64,000 bases of DNA, from the NCBI RefSeq assembly GCF_001570585.1, contig NZ_BBXF01000005.1, forward strand, positions 620,001-684,000, in the 5' to 3' direction. The DNA is from Herbidospora daliensis. GTDB lineage: Bacteria; Actinomycetota; Actinomycetes; Streptosporangiales; Streptosporangiaceae. Below, piece by piece: positions 56,419 to 64,000 of the stretch (position 1 is its first letter; every line of letters begins with the position of its first letter). The translations under genes and the position numbers were made by a program. The notes beneath the pieces were generated by a model. The model did no database searches and was not told the DNA's origin. It saw only the letters and a list, made by a program, of their open reading frames with translations.

Positions 56419-59400
56419 TCACGCGAAGGGCAGCCCGATGACGCTCTGGTTGCCGATCCCGACGTTGGTCGTGGTGGAGCCGATCGCGCTCCAGACCTCG
56501 ACCCGCACCGAGCCGTTGGCCAGGTTGCCGAGCGCGCCGGTGGCGGTCTTCACCCCGGCCGCCTGGGTGTAGTGCTCATACCCCGCGACCGGGTCGGTGG
56601 CGAAGTAGGTGTAGGTCTCCACCCGGTCCCAGCTGCCGTTGCCGGTCAGGTCGTAGGAGACCCTGACCTGGGTGGCGTTGCCGACGTTGGTCCCGGCGTC
56701 CACGAACAGGTCGAACGTGGTGGCCGCGCCGCTGTACGTCGCGGTCAGGCCGGTCGCGTTGTAGACGGCGGCGTTGGTCGGCGTTCCGTCGCGGTTGCCG
56801 TTGGCCGCGGCCAGCGTGACCGTGGCGGCCGACCCCGTCGTCCCGGGCAGGGTGCCGTTCGACTGCGGGTAGCGGGTGGCCGCGAACGGGCCGCCCGGCG
56901 AGGGCGAGGGTGACGGGCTGGGCGACGGGCTGGTGGGGCAGCCGCCGCCGTACACCTGGAACTCCCAGAGGGAGTAGCCCCAGGCGGTGCCGCGCGCCGT
57001 GCCGTAGACCCGCACGTAGCGGCCCGTCCCGGAGACGGTCAGGTTGTCGGTGCCGCCGTCGCCCGTCGTGGTGGTGTAGACGTTGGTCCAGGTCGACCCG
57101 TTGGTCGAGGTCTGGATCTGGTACGACCGCCCGTAGGCCGCCTCCCAGCTGAGCTGCACCCGGGAGATGTTCTGCGTCGAACCGAGGTCCACCTGGATCC
57201 ACTGCGGGTCGCTGAACGCGCTGGCCCAGCGGGTGGCGGCGTTGCCGTCGACCGCGAGGTTCGCGGAGTAGGCGGCCTCGACGCTCGACGAGGTGGCCGG
57301 GCGGCCCTGCGAGAGCAGCGAGGTCGCGCACGGGCTCGGCGAGGGCGACGGAGACGGCGACGGGCTGGGCGACGAGGTGCCGCCGCCGGAGGCGTTGCCG
57401 CCGCTCCAGGTGAACAGGCCCGAGGTGACGGTCTTACCGGCCGGCGCGGTCAGCGTCGTGCCGTTGGAGAAGGTCACCGTGAGGGGGCTGCCCGTGATGT
57501 TGGACGCGACGTAGGTCCGGGTGCCGTTCTTGACGAAGACCTTCGCCAGCGGGTGGTTGGCGGTGACCGTCGTGTCGACCGTACCCAGCGAGGCGAGGTT
57601 GCGCAGCCAGTGGAAGGTGTGCGCCTTGCTCTCGCCCTCCTCGGAGGTGAAGTTCGGGTTGGCCTGGAAGGCCGACAACGCGGCCGGCCCGTCGGCCAGG
57701 GCCCGGAACTCCTGGATGATGTCCTGCCAGACCGTCGGCGGGCCGCCGTTGTTGGTGACCAGCTCGTTGTAGTTGACCAGCACGTTGGACGGCCACTCGC
57801 CGAGGTAGAAGTGCCCGCCGGTGATCGGCAGCATGTTGATGCCCTGGATCATCTCGGGCTCGGCGCTGAACCAGGTGGCGTAGGCGCCGCCGGAGCCCCA
57901 GACCATGCCGACCGTGTTGTGGCCGAAGGTCGACGGGAAGTTCTGGTTGCGCACGTCGAACCAGTACTCCTGGATCGCCGCGCTCTGGGTGGCGTAGATG
58001 AACACGCCGGCGTCGCGGACGGCGGTGTTGCCGGTCGCCTGGCCCCACTGGATCAGGGCGTTGGCGAAGTTCATGCCCTCCGACGACGACTCCTGGTTGT
58101 TGCCGGAGCCGAACGCGCCGTGCCCGGCCGCCCAGTCGTGGCCCGCGTAGATGTCGAAGTCACGCAGGTAGGGGAAGCGGGTGTCGTTGCGGTCGTAGTT
58201 GTTGGCGTCCCGGATCAGCAGGTCGACCATGCCGCCGTACTGCGCGTTGGTGGCCCACGTCGGGTCGAACTTGGCCAGCGTCGCCGCGGCGGCGATGTAG
58301 TAGCCGTAGTGGAAGTGGTGGTCGTTGAGCTCCTGGTCGGAGCCGTAGGAGGCCGGGTAGCCCAGCAGGGTGCCCCACGAGGAGTTGTAGTAGAAGACCC
58401 GGCTGGTCTTGCCGGAACTGGCGGTGAACCAGTCGGTGAGCCGGGTCCTGATGCGGTTGAGCGCCGAGTCGCGGACCGAGGTCAGGTTGAGCTGGTCGGC
58501 GATCTCGGCGATGCGCGCCGCCCGTCCGAGGCCCTTGCCGGTCCAGTAGGTGTCGTCGCCCAGGCCCGCCGTGGGGTCGCCCAGTTCGGCGTTCAGGTAG
58601 TTGGTGATGGTGGTCAGGTCGCCGCCGGAGTTGTCGGCGACCGCCGGGATCTCGGGCAGCACGCCCTGGAACTTCATCGTGGTGTTGAACGAGGTGCCGG
58701 TGACGACCTTCATCTGCCCGCGCGCCGAGACGTAGGTCTGCGACAGCGGCGTGGAACCGGTCAGGTAGTTCCACTGGTGCGGGTAGAGCGCGATGACGGT
58801 GCCGCTCGCGCTGCCCTCACGGGCCGTGGTGGTGAAGGTGTACGTCGTGCTGACGTTGGAATTGCCGGGGTTGTACGAGTAGGACACCCGGGTGCCGGTG
58901 ACGTGCGCGTGGGCGTAGGTCGCGTAGGTGCTCGCCAGGCTGGTGCGGGTGGCGGCCGGGGTCGAGGGCGTGGTCGGCAGGACCGCGACCGAGAAGTAGT
59001 TCTGGCCGTTCAGCGTGGAGGAGATGCTGGTGCCGCTGACCGTCCAGGTGGAGCCGCTGGGCGCGAAGCCGAGGTAGTCCTTGCCGTTGACGGTGAACCC
59101 GATGGTGCCGCCGCTGTTCGACCACACGGTCGGGGTGCCGCTGGTGGTGATCTGGGCGTTGCCGCCGGTCTTGGTGAAGTAGGCGAACGGCAGGCCGTGA
59201 CCGATGGTGGCCCGAAGGGTCCGCGTGCCGTCGCTCCAGTACGGGGAGACCGTCCAGTCGGTCCAGCCGTCGACCTTGGCGTCAGGGGAGTTGAGGCCGG
59301 TGACGCCGACCAGGATGTCCTGCACGTACGGGTAGTGGTACTCCCCCACGCCGGTCGCCGAGCCGCTGATGGTGGCGACGGTGTTGTAGGAGAAGCCGAG

Positions 59401-59775
59401 GCCGCCGGCGAAGGTGTCGTAGGAGACCGGGTGCGCGTGCAGCGGCTCGCTGTAGGCGCAGTCGAACCGCTTCCAGAGCAGCGACGACCACCAGTCGTTG
59501 GTGGGGACCGCGCCGGCGGGGGCGTTGGCGGTGACGTAGAGACGCGGGTTGGTCGACAACGATCCGCAGCCGGACGGCAGCGCGCGACCGGCGGGCAGCG
59601 TGTCGGCGTACGAACCGGCGCCGACCGTGCCGGCCTGGGCGGCGGGCGTGCTGGCCACGAACGCGAGCATCGCGGCGATCATCGCCAGCACGACGCTGAC
59701 CACGAGCGACCGCGACGCGGTCAGGCGGCCGGGCGGCGAGGTGCCGGGTAACTGAGCCCCGATGGGCTGGTCCAT
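56419..59775 (-). CDS. Exported GH81 endo-beta-1,3-glucanase with F5/8-type and C-terminal binding domains
   Basis: 1118 residues from ATG 59775 (CGGAGGAAG upstream). Signal peptide ending PAAQA. GH81 catalytic region ~50-730: PTNDWWSSLLWKRF, ELNDHHFHYGYYIAAAATLAKFDPTW, FDIYAGHDWAAGHGAFGSGNNQESSSEGMNFANALIQWG (with the catalytic Glu region ESSSEGMN) and INMLPITGGHFYLG. A Pro-Ser linker leads to a discoidin/CBM32-like domain (~810-945: LLSQGRPATSSSVEAAYSANLAVDGNAATRWASAF) and, after a second linker, a ~150-residue C-terminal beta domain that may bind glucan. Degrades fungal/yeast beta-1,3-glucan outside the cell. A LacI-type operator lies upstream. Confidence 0.9.
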   Translation of the reverse strand: MDQPIGAQLPGTSPPGRLTASRSLVVSVVLAMIAAMLAFVASTPAAQAGTVGAGSYADTLPAGRALPSGCGSLSTNPRLYVTANAPAGAVPTNDWWSSLLWKRFDCAYSEPLHAHPVSYDTFAGGLGFSYNTVATISGSATGVGEYHYPYVQDILVGVTGLNSPDAKVDGWTDWTVSPYWSDGTRTLRATIGHGLPFAYFTKTGGNAQITTSGTPTVWSNSGGTIGFTVNGKDYLGFAPSGSTWTVSGTSISSTLNGQNYFSVAVLPTTPSTPAATRTSLASTYATYAHAHVTGTRVSYSYNPGNSNVSTTYTFTTTAREGSASGTVIALYPHQWNYLTGSTPLSQTYVSARGQMKVVTGTSFNTTMKFQGVLPEIPAVADNSGGDLTTITNYLNAELGDPTAGLGDDTYWTGKGLGRAARIAEIADQLNLTSVRDSALNRIRTRLTDWFTASSGKTSRVFYYNSSWGTLLGYPASYGSDQELNDHHFHYGYYIAAAATLAKFDPTWATNAQYGGMVDLLIRDANNYDRNDTRFPYLRDFDIYAGHDWAAGHGAFGSGNNQESSSEGMNFANALIQWGQATGNTAVRDAGVFIYATQSAAIQEYWFDVRNQNFPSTFGHNTVGMVWGSGGAYATWFSAEPEMIQGINMLPITGGHFYLGEWPSNVLVNYNELVTNNGGPPTVWQDIIQEFRALADGPAALSAFQANPNFTSEEGESKAHTFHWLRNLASLGTVDTTVTANHPLAKVFVKNGTRTYVASNITGSPLTVTFSNGTTLTAPAGKTVTSGLFTWSGGNASGGGTSSPSPSPSPSPSPSPCATSLLSQGRPATSSSVEAAYSANLAVDGNAATRWASAFSDPQWIQVDLGSTQNISRVQLSWEAAYGRSYQIQTSTNGSTWTNVYTTTTGDGGTDNLTVSGTGRYVRVYGTARGTAWGYSLWEFQVYGGGCPTSPSPSPSPSPSPGGPFAATRYPQSNGTLPGTTGSAATVTLAAANGNRDGTPTNAAVYNATGLTATYSGAATTFDLFVDAGTNVGNATQVRVSYDLTGNGSWDRVETYTYFATDPVAGYEHYTQAAGVKTATGALGNLANGSVRVEVWSAIGSTTTNVGIGNQSVIGLPFA

Positions 59776-59833
59776 TCTTCCTCCGTGAGGGACGACCTGG
59801 CGGGTGCGAGGGGGTGAGGTCTGACTCCACTAC

Positions 59834-59853
59834 GCAGAGAGCGCTCTCTGCGC
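59834..59853. promoter_or_regulatory. LacI-type operator upstream of GH81 gene
   Basis: CGCAGAGAGCGCTCTCTGCG is a perfect 20-bp palindrome with the GAGAGCGCTCTC core, close to the central-CG operators of actinomycete LacI-family sugar repressors (CebR-like). It lies 58 bases upstream of ATG 59775, the promoter position. A second GAGAGCGCTCTC core is at 59936-59947, inside the end of the ABC permease gene. Confidence 0.75.
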
Positions 59854-59928
59854 GGAAACTAGTGCCCGAAACGCCGCTCGTCAATGTTTCTGACTGATTT
59901 CCCGGACGTTAATCTCTCCCGGCGCAGG

Positions 59929-60717
59929 TCAGAGCGAGAGCGCTCTCAGCGCCAGCGGAACGGAGACGGCCAGCAGCGCGGCCGACCAGAGCAGCACGGC
60001 GGCCACCGGATGCGCGAGCGGCCACGCGAGGTCGCCGGCCGGGACGCCCGGGTTGCCGAACAGCTCCCGCGTGGCGGCGGTGAGCGCGCTCACCGGGTTC
60101 CAGTCGGCCAGGAACCGCAACCAGCCCGGCATGCCGCCGGTCGGCACGAACGCGTTCGACACCATCGTGACCGGCAGGGACAGCGGCACCAGCGCGTCGG
60201 CGACCCGGTCGTCGCGGACCGCCAGGCCCGCGTAGACGCCGACCCAGCTCAGGGCGTACCGCAACACGACCATCAGCAGGAACGCCTGGGCCGTGGCGAC
60301 CGGCCCGAGGTGCGGGCGCCAGCCCGCCAGCAGGCCCGCGACCACCATGACGGCCAGCATCGGCAGGCCGATCAGCAGGTCGGCGCCGGTCTGCCCGAAC
60401 GGCACCGCCGAGCGCGCCATCGGCATCGAGCGGAACCGGTCCATCACCCCGCGCGAGGCGTCGGCGGCCGTGCGCGTCATCACCCCCGTCACCGAGGAGA
60501 AGGTCACCATCGCGAACAGGCCGGGCATCAGGTACTCGCGGTAGTCGCCGCCGCCCGGCACCCCGATCGCGCTGCCGAAGACGTAGCCGAACAGCACCAC
60601 CATGACGGCCGGGAACAGCAGCGCCGCGACGATCTCGCCGGGGTCGTGCCGCAGCCGGGCGAACTCGCGGCCGACCAGGGTCACGCCGTCGGCGAGCGCC
60701 CATCGCAGGCGGATCAT
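59929..60717 (-). CDS. ABC-2 type exporter permease, DrrB-like
   Basis: 262 residues from ATG 60717, overlapping the ATPase stop (ATGA). Six predicted helices; opening HDPGEIVAALLFPAVMVVLFGYVFGSAIG and the central YREYLMPGLFAMVTFSSVTGVMTRTAADASRGVMDRFRSMPM loop are typical of DrrB/ABC-2 drug-resistance permeases. Partner of the ATPase encoded upstream; together a drug or lipid-like exporter controlled by the divergent TetR protein. Confidence 0.9.
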   Translation of the reverse strand: MIRLRWALADGVTLVGREFARLRHDPGEIVAALLFPAVMVVLFGYVFGSAIGVPGGGDYREYLMPGLFAMVTFSSVTGVMTRTAADASRGVMDRFRSMPMARSAVPFGQTGADLLIGLPMLAVMVVAGLLAGWRPHLGPVATAQAFLLMVVLRYALSWVGVYAGLAVRDDRVADALVPLSLPVTMVSNAFVPTGGMPGWLRFLADWNPVSALTAATRELFGNPGVPAGDLAWPLAHPVAAVLLWSAALLAVSVPLALRALSL

Positions 60718-61652
60718 GCGACCGGCTCCGTCCGGCCGGTGAGGCGCAGGAACACCTCGTCGAGGGTGGGACGGCGCAACCGCACGTCGGCCGCGGCGAC
60801 CCCGGCCCGGTCGAGTTCGCGCACGACCCCGGCCAGCCGCAGGCCGCCCGGGAGGGCGACGCTGACCCGGTCGCCGCCCGAGACCGCGGGTTCCGCCCCC
60901 GCCAGGCCGGTCAGCACGGCCGCCGCCCGGGGCAGGTCGGCGGGGTCCTCGACGACGACGTCGAGACGGTCGCCGACCGTGGCCTTCAGCTCGTCGGGGG
61001 TGCCGGTGGCGATCACCCGCCCGTGGTCGACGACGGCGACGTCGTCGGCCAGGCGGTCGGCCTCGTCGAGGTACTGCGTGGTGAGCAGCACGGTGGTCCC
61101 GTCGGCCACGAGCTCGCGGACGGCCTGCCAGATCTCGCCCCGGCTGCGCGGGTCGAGGCCGGTGGTGGGTTCGTCCAGGAAGAGCACCTCGGGACGGCGG
61201 ACGAGGCTGGCGATCAGGTCGAGACGGCGGCGCATGCCGCCGGAGTAGCCGGCCACCCGCCGGTCGGCGGCGTCGGCGAGGCCGAAACGGTCGAGCAGCT
61301 CGTCGGCCCGCCGGTGCGCCTCGCGCCGCGGCAGGTGGGACAACCGCCCGAACATGCGCAGGTTGCCGCGGCCGGTGAGCTTCTCGTCGACGGCGGCGTA
61401 CTGGCCCGCGAGCCCGATCCTGGCCCGCACCTCGGCGGCCTCGCGGACGACGTCGTGCCCGGCGACGCTCGCGTGCCCGGCGTCGGGCGCGGCCAGGGTC
61501 GCGAGAACGCGCACCGCCGTCGTCTTCCCGGCGCCGTTGGGCCCGAGCACCCCGCAGACCGTTCCCCTCCGGACGTTCAGATCCAGTCCGCGCAGCGCCC
61601 GGACGTCACCGAAGGACTTGTGCAGCCCTTCGGCGACCACGATCGATTCCAT
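60714..61652 (-). CDS. ABC exporter ATPase, DrrA-like
   Basis: 312 residues. Walker A GPNGAGKTTAVRVLATL, Q-loop LAGQYAAVDEKLTG, signature YSGGMRRRLDLIASLV, Walker B VLFLDEPTTGLDPRSRG, and the DrrA-type C-terminal region (RLRRPTLDEVFLRLTG). First gene of the exporter operon; divergent from TetR with twin operator repeats between. Energises the DrrB-like permease; drug exported unknown. Confidence 0.92.
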   Translation of the reverse strand: MESIVVAEGLHKSFGDVRALRGLDLNVRRGTVCGVLGPNGAGKTTAVRVLATLAAPDAGHASVAGHDVVREAAEVRARIGLAGQYAAVDEKLTGRGNLRMFGRLSHLPRREAHRRADELLDRFGLADAADRRVAGYSGGMRRRLDLIASLVRRPEVLFLDEPTTGLDPRSRGEIWQAVRELVADGTTVLLTTQYLDEADRLADDVAVVDHGRVIATGTPDELKATVGDRLDVVVEDPADLPRAAAVLTGLAGAEPAVSGGDRVSVALPGGLRLAGVVRELDRAGVAAADVRLRRPTLDEVFLRLTGRTEPVA

Positions 61653-61664
61653 GACCCCTCCACT

Positions 61665-61722
61665 GAGTACGTTGTACGCAATTGCGGGTCAGGCTCGGTC
61701 ACCGAGTACGATGTACGCAATC
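61665..61722. promoter_or_regulatory. Twin TetR-type operator repeats
   Basis: GAGTACGTTGTACGCAAT (61665-61682) and GAGTACGATGTACGCAAT (61704-61721) are 17/18 identical direct repeats, 39 bp apart, each with an internal GTAC-N3-GTAC dyad. They fill the 85-bp gap between the divergent exporter and TetR genes. Confidence 0.75.
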
Positions 61723-61737
61723 AGCGGGAAGGACGAC

Positions 61738-62442
61738 ATGACCATCTGGACGCTGCCCGAGCGCCCCGCCCGGGGGCCGAAACCGGTCTACAGCCGCGCC
61801 CAGATCACCGAGGCGGCGATCCGCGTCGCCGACGCCGAGGGGCTGGAGGCCGCCACCATGCGGCGCGTCGCCGCCGAGATCGGCACGGGCGCGATGTCCC
61901 TCTACCGCTACGTCCCGAGCCGCGACGACCTGCTCGAACTCATGGCCGACCGGCTGACGGGCGAGCTCGACCTCGCGGGTGTGCCGTCGGGCGACTGGCG
62001 GGCCGACCTGACCCGCTACGCCGACGAGCTGCGGGCCATGTGGCGGCGGCACCCGTGGATCGGCGGCGTGCGGCGTTCACTGCCCGGCCTCGGCCCCAAC
62101 CAGCTCGTGCTGATCGAGCGGCTGATGGGGGTGCTCGACCCCCACGTGCCCATCGACGAGAACCTCGGCCTGGTGGCCCTGCTGAACGGCTACGTCGAGG
62201 GCGTCGTGCGCGAGGAGATCGGCGCGGCCGAGCAGCTGCGCCGCAGCGGGCTCAGCGAGCCCGAGTGGATGGCGCGCAGCCACGCGCACGTCGACCGATT
62301 GGTGAAGAGCGGGGACCACCCGATCTTCACCAAGATCGTGACGGAGGCGCGCCGCCCCCATCTCAGCCGCGACGACCAGTTCCGGCACGGGCTGCGGCGC
62401 GTCCTCGACTGCGTCGCGGCGGCCCTCCCGCCCGCGACGTAG
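61738..62442 (+). CDS. TetR-family repressor of the exporter
   Basis: 234 residues from ATG 61738 (GGGAAGGA upstream). N-terminal HTH: SRAQITEAAIRVADAEGLEAATMRRVAAEIGTGAMSLYRYVPSRDDLLELMAD; the rest is a helical ligand domain of the TetR_C_1 type (tetracycline/polyketide-binding class), with WRADLTRYADELRAMWRRHPWIGG and FRHGLRRVLDCVAAAL. The R-G-P-K-P start (RPARGPKPVYS) is common for this subfamily. Represses the divergent DrrAB-like genes and itself through the twin repeats. Confidence 0.9.
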   Translation: MTIWTLPERPARGPKPVYSRAQITEAAIRVADAEGLEAATMRRVAAEIGTGAMSLYRYVPSRDDLLELMADRLTGELDLAGVPSGDWRADLTRYADELRAMWRRHPWIGGVRRSLPGLGPNQLVLIERLMGVLDPHVPIDENLGLVALLNGYVEGVVREEIGAAEQLRRSGLSEPEWMARSHAHVDRLVKSGDHPIFTKIVTEARRPHLSRDDQFRHGLRRVLDCVAAALPPAT

Positions 62443-62452
62443 CCGCGTCGCG

Positions 62453-63286
62453 TCAGTGGCCGAAGGCGTCGGAGTCGACGGCCGCCGACTCGCCCTGGTC
62501 GAGGGCGCCGATGTCGGCGATCTGCTCCGGGGTGAGGCTGAAGTCGAAGACGGCCAGGTTCTCGCGCAGGCGCTCGGGGTTGGCCGACTTCGGGATGGTG
62601 ACCAGGCCCAGCTCGATGTTCCAGCGGAGGATCACCTGGGCGGGCGTCCGCCCGATCTCCTCGGCGATCGAGTTGATCACCTCCTGGCCGAGGACGTCGG
62701 CGCCCTGGCCGCCCAGCGGCGACCACGACTCGGTCACGATGCCGTGGGCCTGGTGGTAGGCGCGGGCCTCGTCGCGGGTGACCGCGGGGCTGAGCTGGAT
62801 CTGGTTGACGTCGGGCACCACGCCGGTCTCGCCGATGACGCGGTCGAGGTGGGCCGGCTTGAAGTTCGAGGTGCCGATCGCCCTGAGGCGGCCGTCCTGC
62901 AGCAGGTCGACGAGGCCCTCGTAGGCGGCGACGTAGCGGTCGAGGCCCGGGTTGGGCCAGTGGATGAGCAGCAGGTCGGCGTAGTCGAGGCCGAGACGGT
63001 CGAGGCTGGCGTCGTAGGCCTGCGGGACCAGGTCGCGGCCGTGCCAGTGGCGGTCGAACTTGGTGGTGACGAACAGTTCGTCGCGGGCGACGCCCGCGGC
63101 CTTGATGCCCCGGCCGACGCCGACCTCGTTGCCGTACGCCTCGGCCGTGTCGATGAGCCGGTAGCCGGCCTCGATGGCGGAGGCGACGGCGCGCTCGGTC
63201 TGGGCGTCGTTCATGGGCGAGGTGCCCAGGCCGAGTCGCGGCATGTCGGCGCCGTGGGCCAGCCGGACGGTGGGAGTCGTGATCAC
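62453..63286 (-). CDS. Aldo/keto reductase
   Basis: 277 residues, complete AKR barrel: GADMPRLGLGTSP, catalytic Asp in GYRLIDTAEAYGNE (with the Tyr), Lys in LFVTTKF, His in LLLIHWPNPG, and the NADPH-site motifs VNQIQLSP, ESWSPLGGQ and IPKSANPERLRENL. Reduces aldehydes/ketones such as 2,5-diketo-gluconate type substrates; physiological substrate unknown. Ends tail-to-tail with TetR with a 10-base gap. Confidence 0.92.
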   Translation of the reverse strand: MITTPTVRLAHGADMPRLGLGTSPMNDAQTERAVASAIEAGYRLIDTAEAYGNEVGVGRGIKAAGVARDELFVTTKFDRHWHGRDLVPQAYDASLDRLGLDYADLLLIHWPNPGLDRYVAAYEGLVDLLQDGRLRAIGTSNFKPAHLDRVIGETGVVPDVNQIQLSPAVTRDEARAYHQAHGIVTESWSPLGGQGADVLGQEVINSIAEEIGRTPAQVILRWNIELGLVTIPKSANPERLRENLAVFDFSLTPEQIADIGALDQGESAAVDSDAFGH

Positions 63287-63302
63287 GGGCGCAGTCTAGG
63301 CG

Positions 63303-63590
63303 TCAGGCCAGGAGGGTGTCGCAAAGCACGCGGGACAGCCAGTCACGGCATTCCTCCGGCGTCCAGCCGGCCACCTCCGTCAGGTGCTCGAACACCTCCG
63401 GCGAGGTCAGCGCGTAGATGTGGGCGGCGGCCCGCTCGACCGTCAGGCCGTCGCGCAGCGCGCCCACCTCCTTCAGGTGGGCGGCCGGGCCGCGACCGCC
63501 GGCGAGGCGCTGGTGTTCGGTGGCGGCCAGCACCTCGGCCAGCCCGGCGTCGGCGGCCGCCGCGGCCCGCAGGACGCGGTGGACGGGCCC
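63303..63590 (-). pseudogene. TetR-family C-terminal remnant
   Basis: The last ~85 codons (DAGLAEVLAATEHQRLAGGRGPAAHLKEVGALRDGLTVERAAAHIYALTSPEVFEHLTEVAGWTPEECRDWLSRVLCDTLL) match the C-terminal ligand domain of TetR regulators. The N-terminal HTH is absent: upstream of ~63590 the frame is antisense to a DUF1772-like gene. Truncated at its 5' end. Confidence 0.7.
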
Positions 63591-63884
63591 GACCCGCTGA
63601 CGTGCCTGGCGCTGCTGGTGGCGGCGTGCGTGCTGGGATACGGGCGCGGCGGGACCGGGTTCTGGCTGAGCGCCGGCGCGGTGGTGCTCGTCGTCGCGGT
63701 GATCGTGCTCACGGTGACGCGGCTCGACGCGCTCAACCGGCTCGCCGACTCGTGGGATCCCGATCTGCTGCCGGCCGACTGGGCGCGGGCGCGCGCGGAA
63801 TGGTGGAACCTCCATCTCGTGCGCACCGCGATGGCCGTCGCCGGATTCCTCCTCCTGTTACTCGCCCCGGCGCTGCACGAGTGA
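63579..63884 (+). pseudogene. DUF1772-like membrane protein, 5' end missing
   Basis: Open from GTG 63579 (about 100 codons): two or three helices (TCLALLVAACVLGY, FWLSAGAVVLVVAVIVLTVT, VRTAMAVAGFLLLLLAPAL) and LNRLADSWDPDLLPADWARARAEWWNLHLVRT, which is the C-terminal signature of DUF1772/anthrone-oxygenase-like proteins. The first ~50 residues of the family are missing and the start lies inside the TetR remnant, so both genes lost their 5' ends in one deletion. A short protein might still be made. Confidence 0.6.
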
Positions 63885-63910
63885 GTGAATTCAATTGTCG
63901 AAGAAACAGC

Positions 63911-63937
63911 GGAGCCCTTTCGCGGGAAAAGGGCTCC
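63911..63937. terminator. Bidirectional hairpin terminator
   Basis: GGAGCCCTTT (63911-63920) pairs perfectly with AAAGGGCTCC (63928-63937) across a 7-base loop, between the DUF1772-like remnant and the convergent gene at the window edge. Confidence 0.75.
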
Positions 63938-63952
63938 GCTTTGTCAAAAAGG

Positions 63953-64000
63953 TCAGCCCGGCGGGAAGGCGCCGTTCTTGGCGACCGGCAGGGCCAGCTG
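63953..64000 (-). CDS. 3' end of a gene running out of the window
   Basis: Minus frame open from the window edge, ending ...QLALPVAKNGAFPPG-stop (TGA 63955-63953). Only 15 residues are visible and the product cannot be assigned; the terminator just beyond it supports a real gene end. Confidence 0.4.
   Translation of the reverse strand, partial: QLALPVAKNGAFPPG

Noticed and set aside
59929-61652. Antibiotic biosynthesis resistance locus
   Set aside because: DrrAB-like genes with TetR are common stand-alone exporters; there are no biosynthetic genes around them.

Overview
The window is very GC-rich (about 70%), with strong G/C bias at third codon positions, GTG/TTG starts, GGAG-type ribosome sites, many translationally coupled overlaps and long false antisense frames. 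Gene content (mycothiol-era actinobacterial enzymes, sugar ABC systems without their own ATPase, NB-ARC/TPR proteins, CGNR and MerR regulators, ArsI/CadI) points to a filamentous actinomycete, probably near the Streptosporangiaceae; the family-level placement is inference. No tRNA, rRNA or CRISPR array was seen.

Layout. 1-3.1 kb: secreted proteins (end of a beta-helix protein, a beta-propeller hydrolase with a lectin tail, two small exported proteins). 3.1-16.7 kb: a galactoside system. GH97 and GH36 alpha-galactosidases flank a binding-protein-dependent sugar importer, and a second unit encodes oxidation of the released galactose (SDR dehydrogenase, SMP-30 lactonase, galactonate dehydratase DgoD, PfkB-type kinase, KDPG/KDPGal aldolase, mutarotase-like protein), with an AraC regulator between them. 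16.8-20.4 kb: MerR/membrane-protein pair, NarL-type two-component system, small membrane protein.

20.6-37.8 kb is an accessory island and the most interesting part. It holds three intact STAND/NLR-like NTPases (20.7, 25.5 and 29.8 kb), two small helical proteins (28.1 and 29.3 kb) and remnants of at least two more such modules (34.6-35.4 and 37.1-37.8 kb), plus a zinc-finger serine recombinase, a LuxR regulator facing three small proteins, and paired small genes with related palindromes. The two small helical proteins carry C-terminal RHIM-like motifs (core QIG, and YQAGRD) that reappear at the N-termini of the neighbouring NLRs. This is the arrangement of bacterial NLR/amyloid signalling pairs, in which a sensor NTPase templates assembly of a membrane-acting effector. 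Here two such pairs are arranged back to back: NLR1 <- effector A | effector B -> NLR2, with the same 11-bp promoter element at the same 46-bp distance from both effector starts. Effector A carries both motif types, so it could be fired by either NLR.

37.8-64 kb returns to chromosome-like genes: membrane protein, PucR-type regulator, HSL-type esterase, haloacid dehalogenase, a 1560-residue phosphoesterase/PQQ-propeller protein with a HupE-like membrane protein, a DinB-aminotransferase fusion with a CGNR regulator and twin operators, AraC/NmrA, PAS-HTH/aminotransferase with twin operators, a collagen-like exported protein with a hairpin leader, Cu/Zn superoxide dismutase, a GH81 beta-1,3-glucanase with a LacI-type operator, a DrrAB-like exporter with a TetR regulator and twin operators, and an aldo/keto reductase. 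Two places (55.1-55.7 kb ars genes; 63.3-63.9 kb TetR/DUF1772) are gene remnants joined head to head by deletion.
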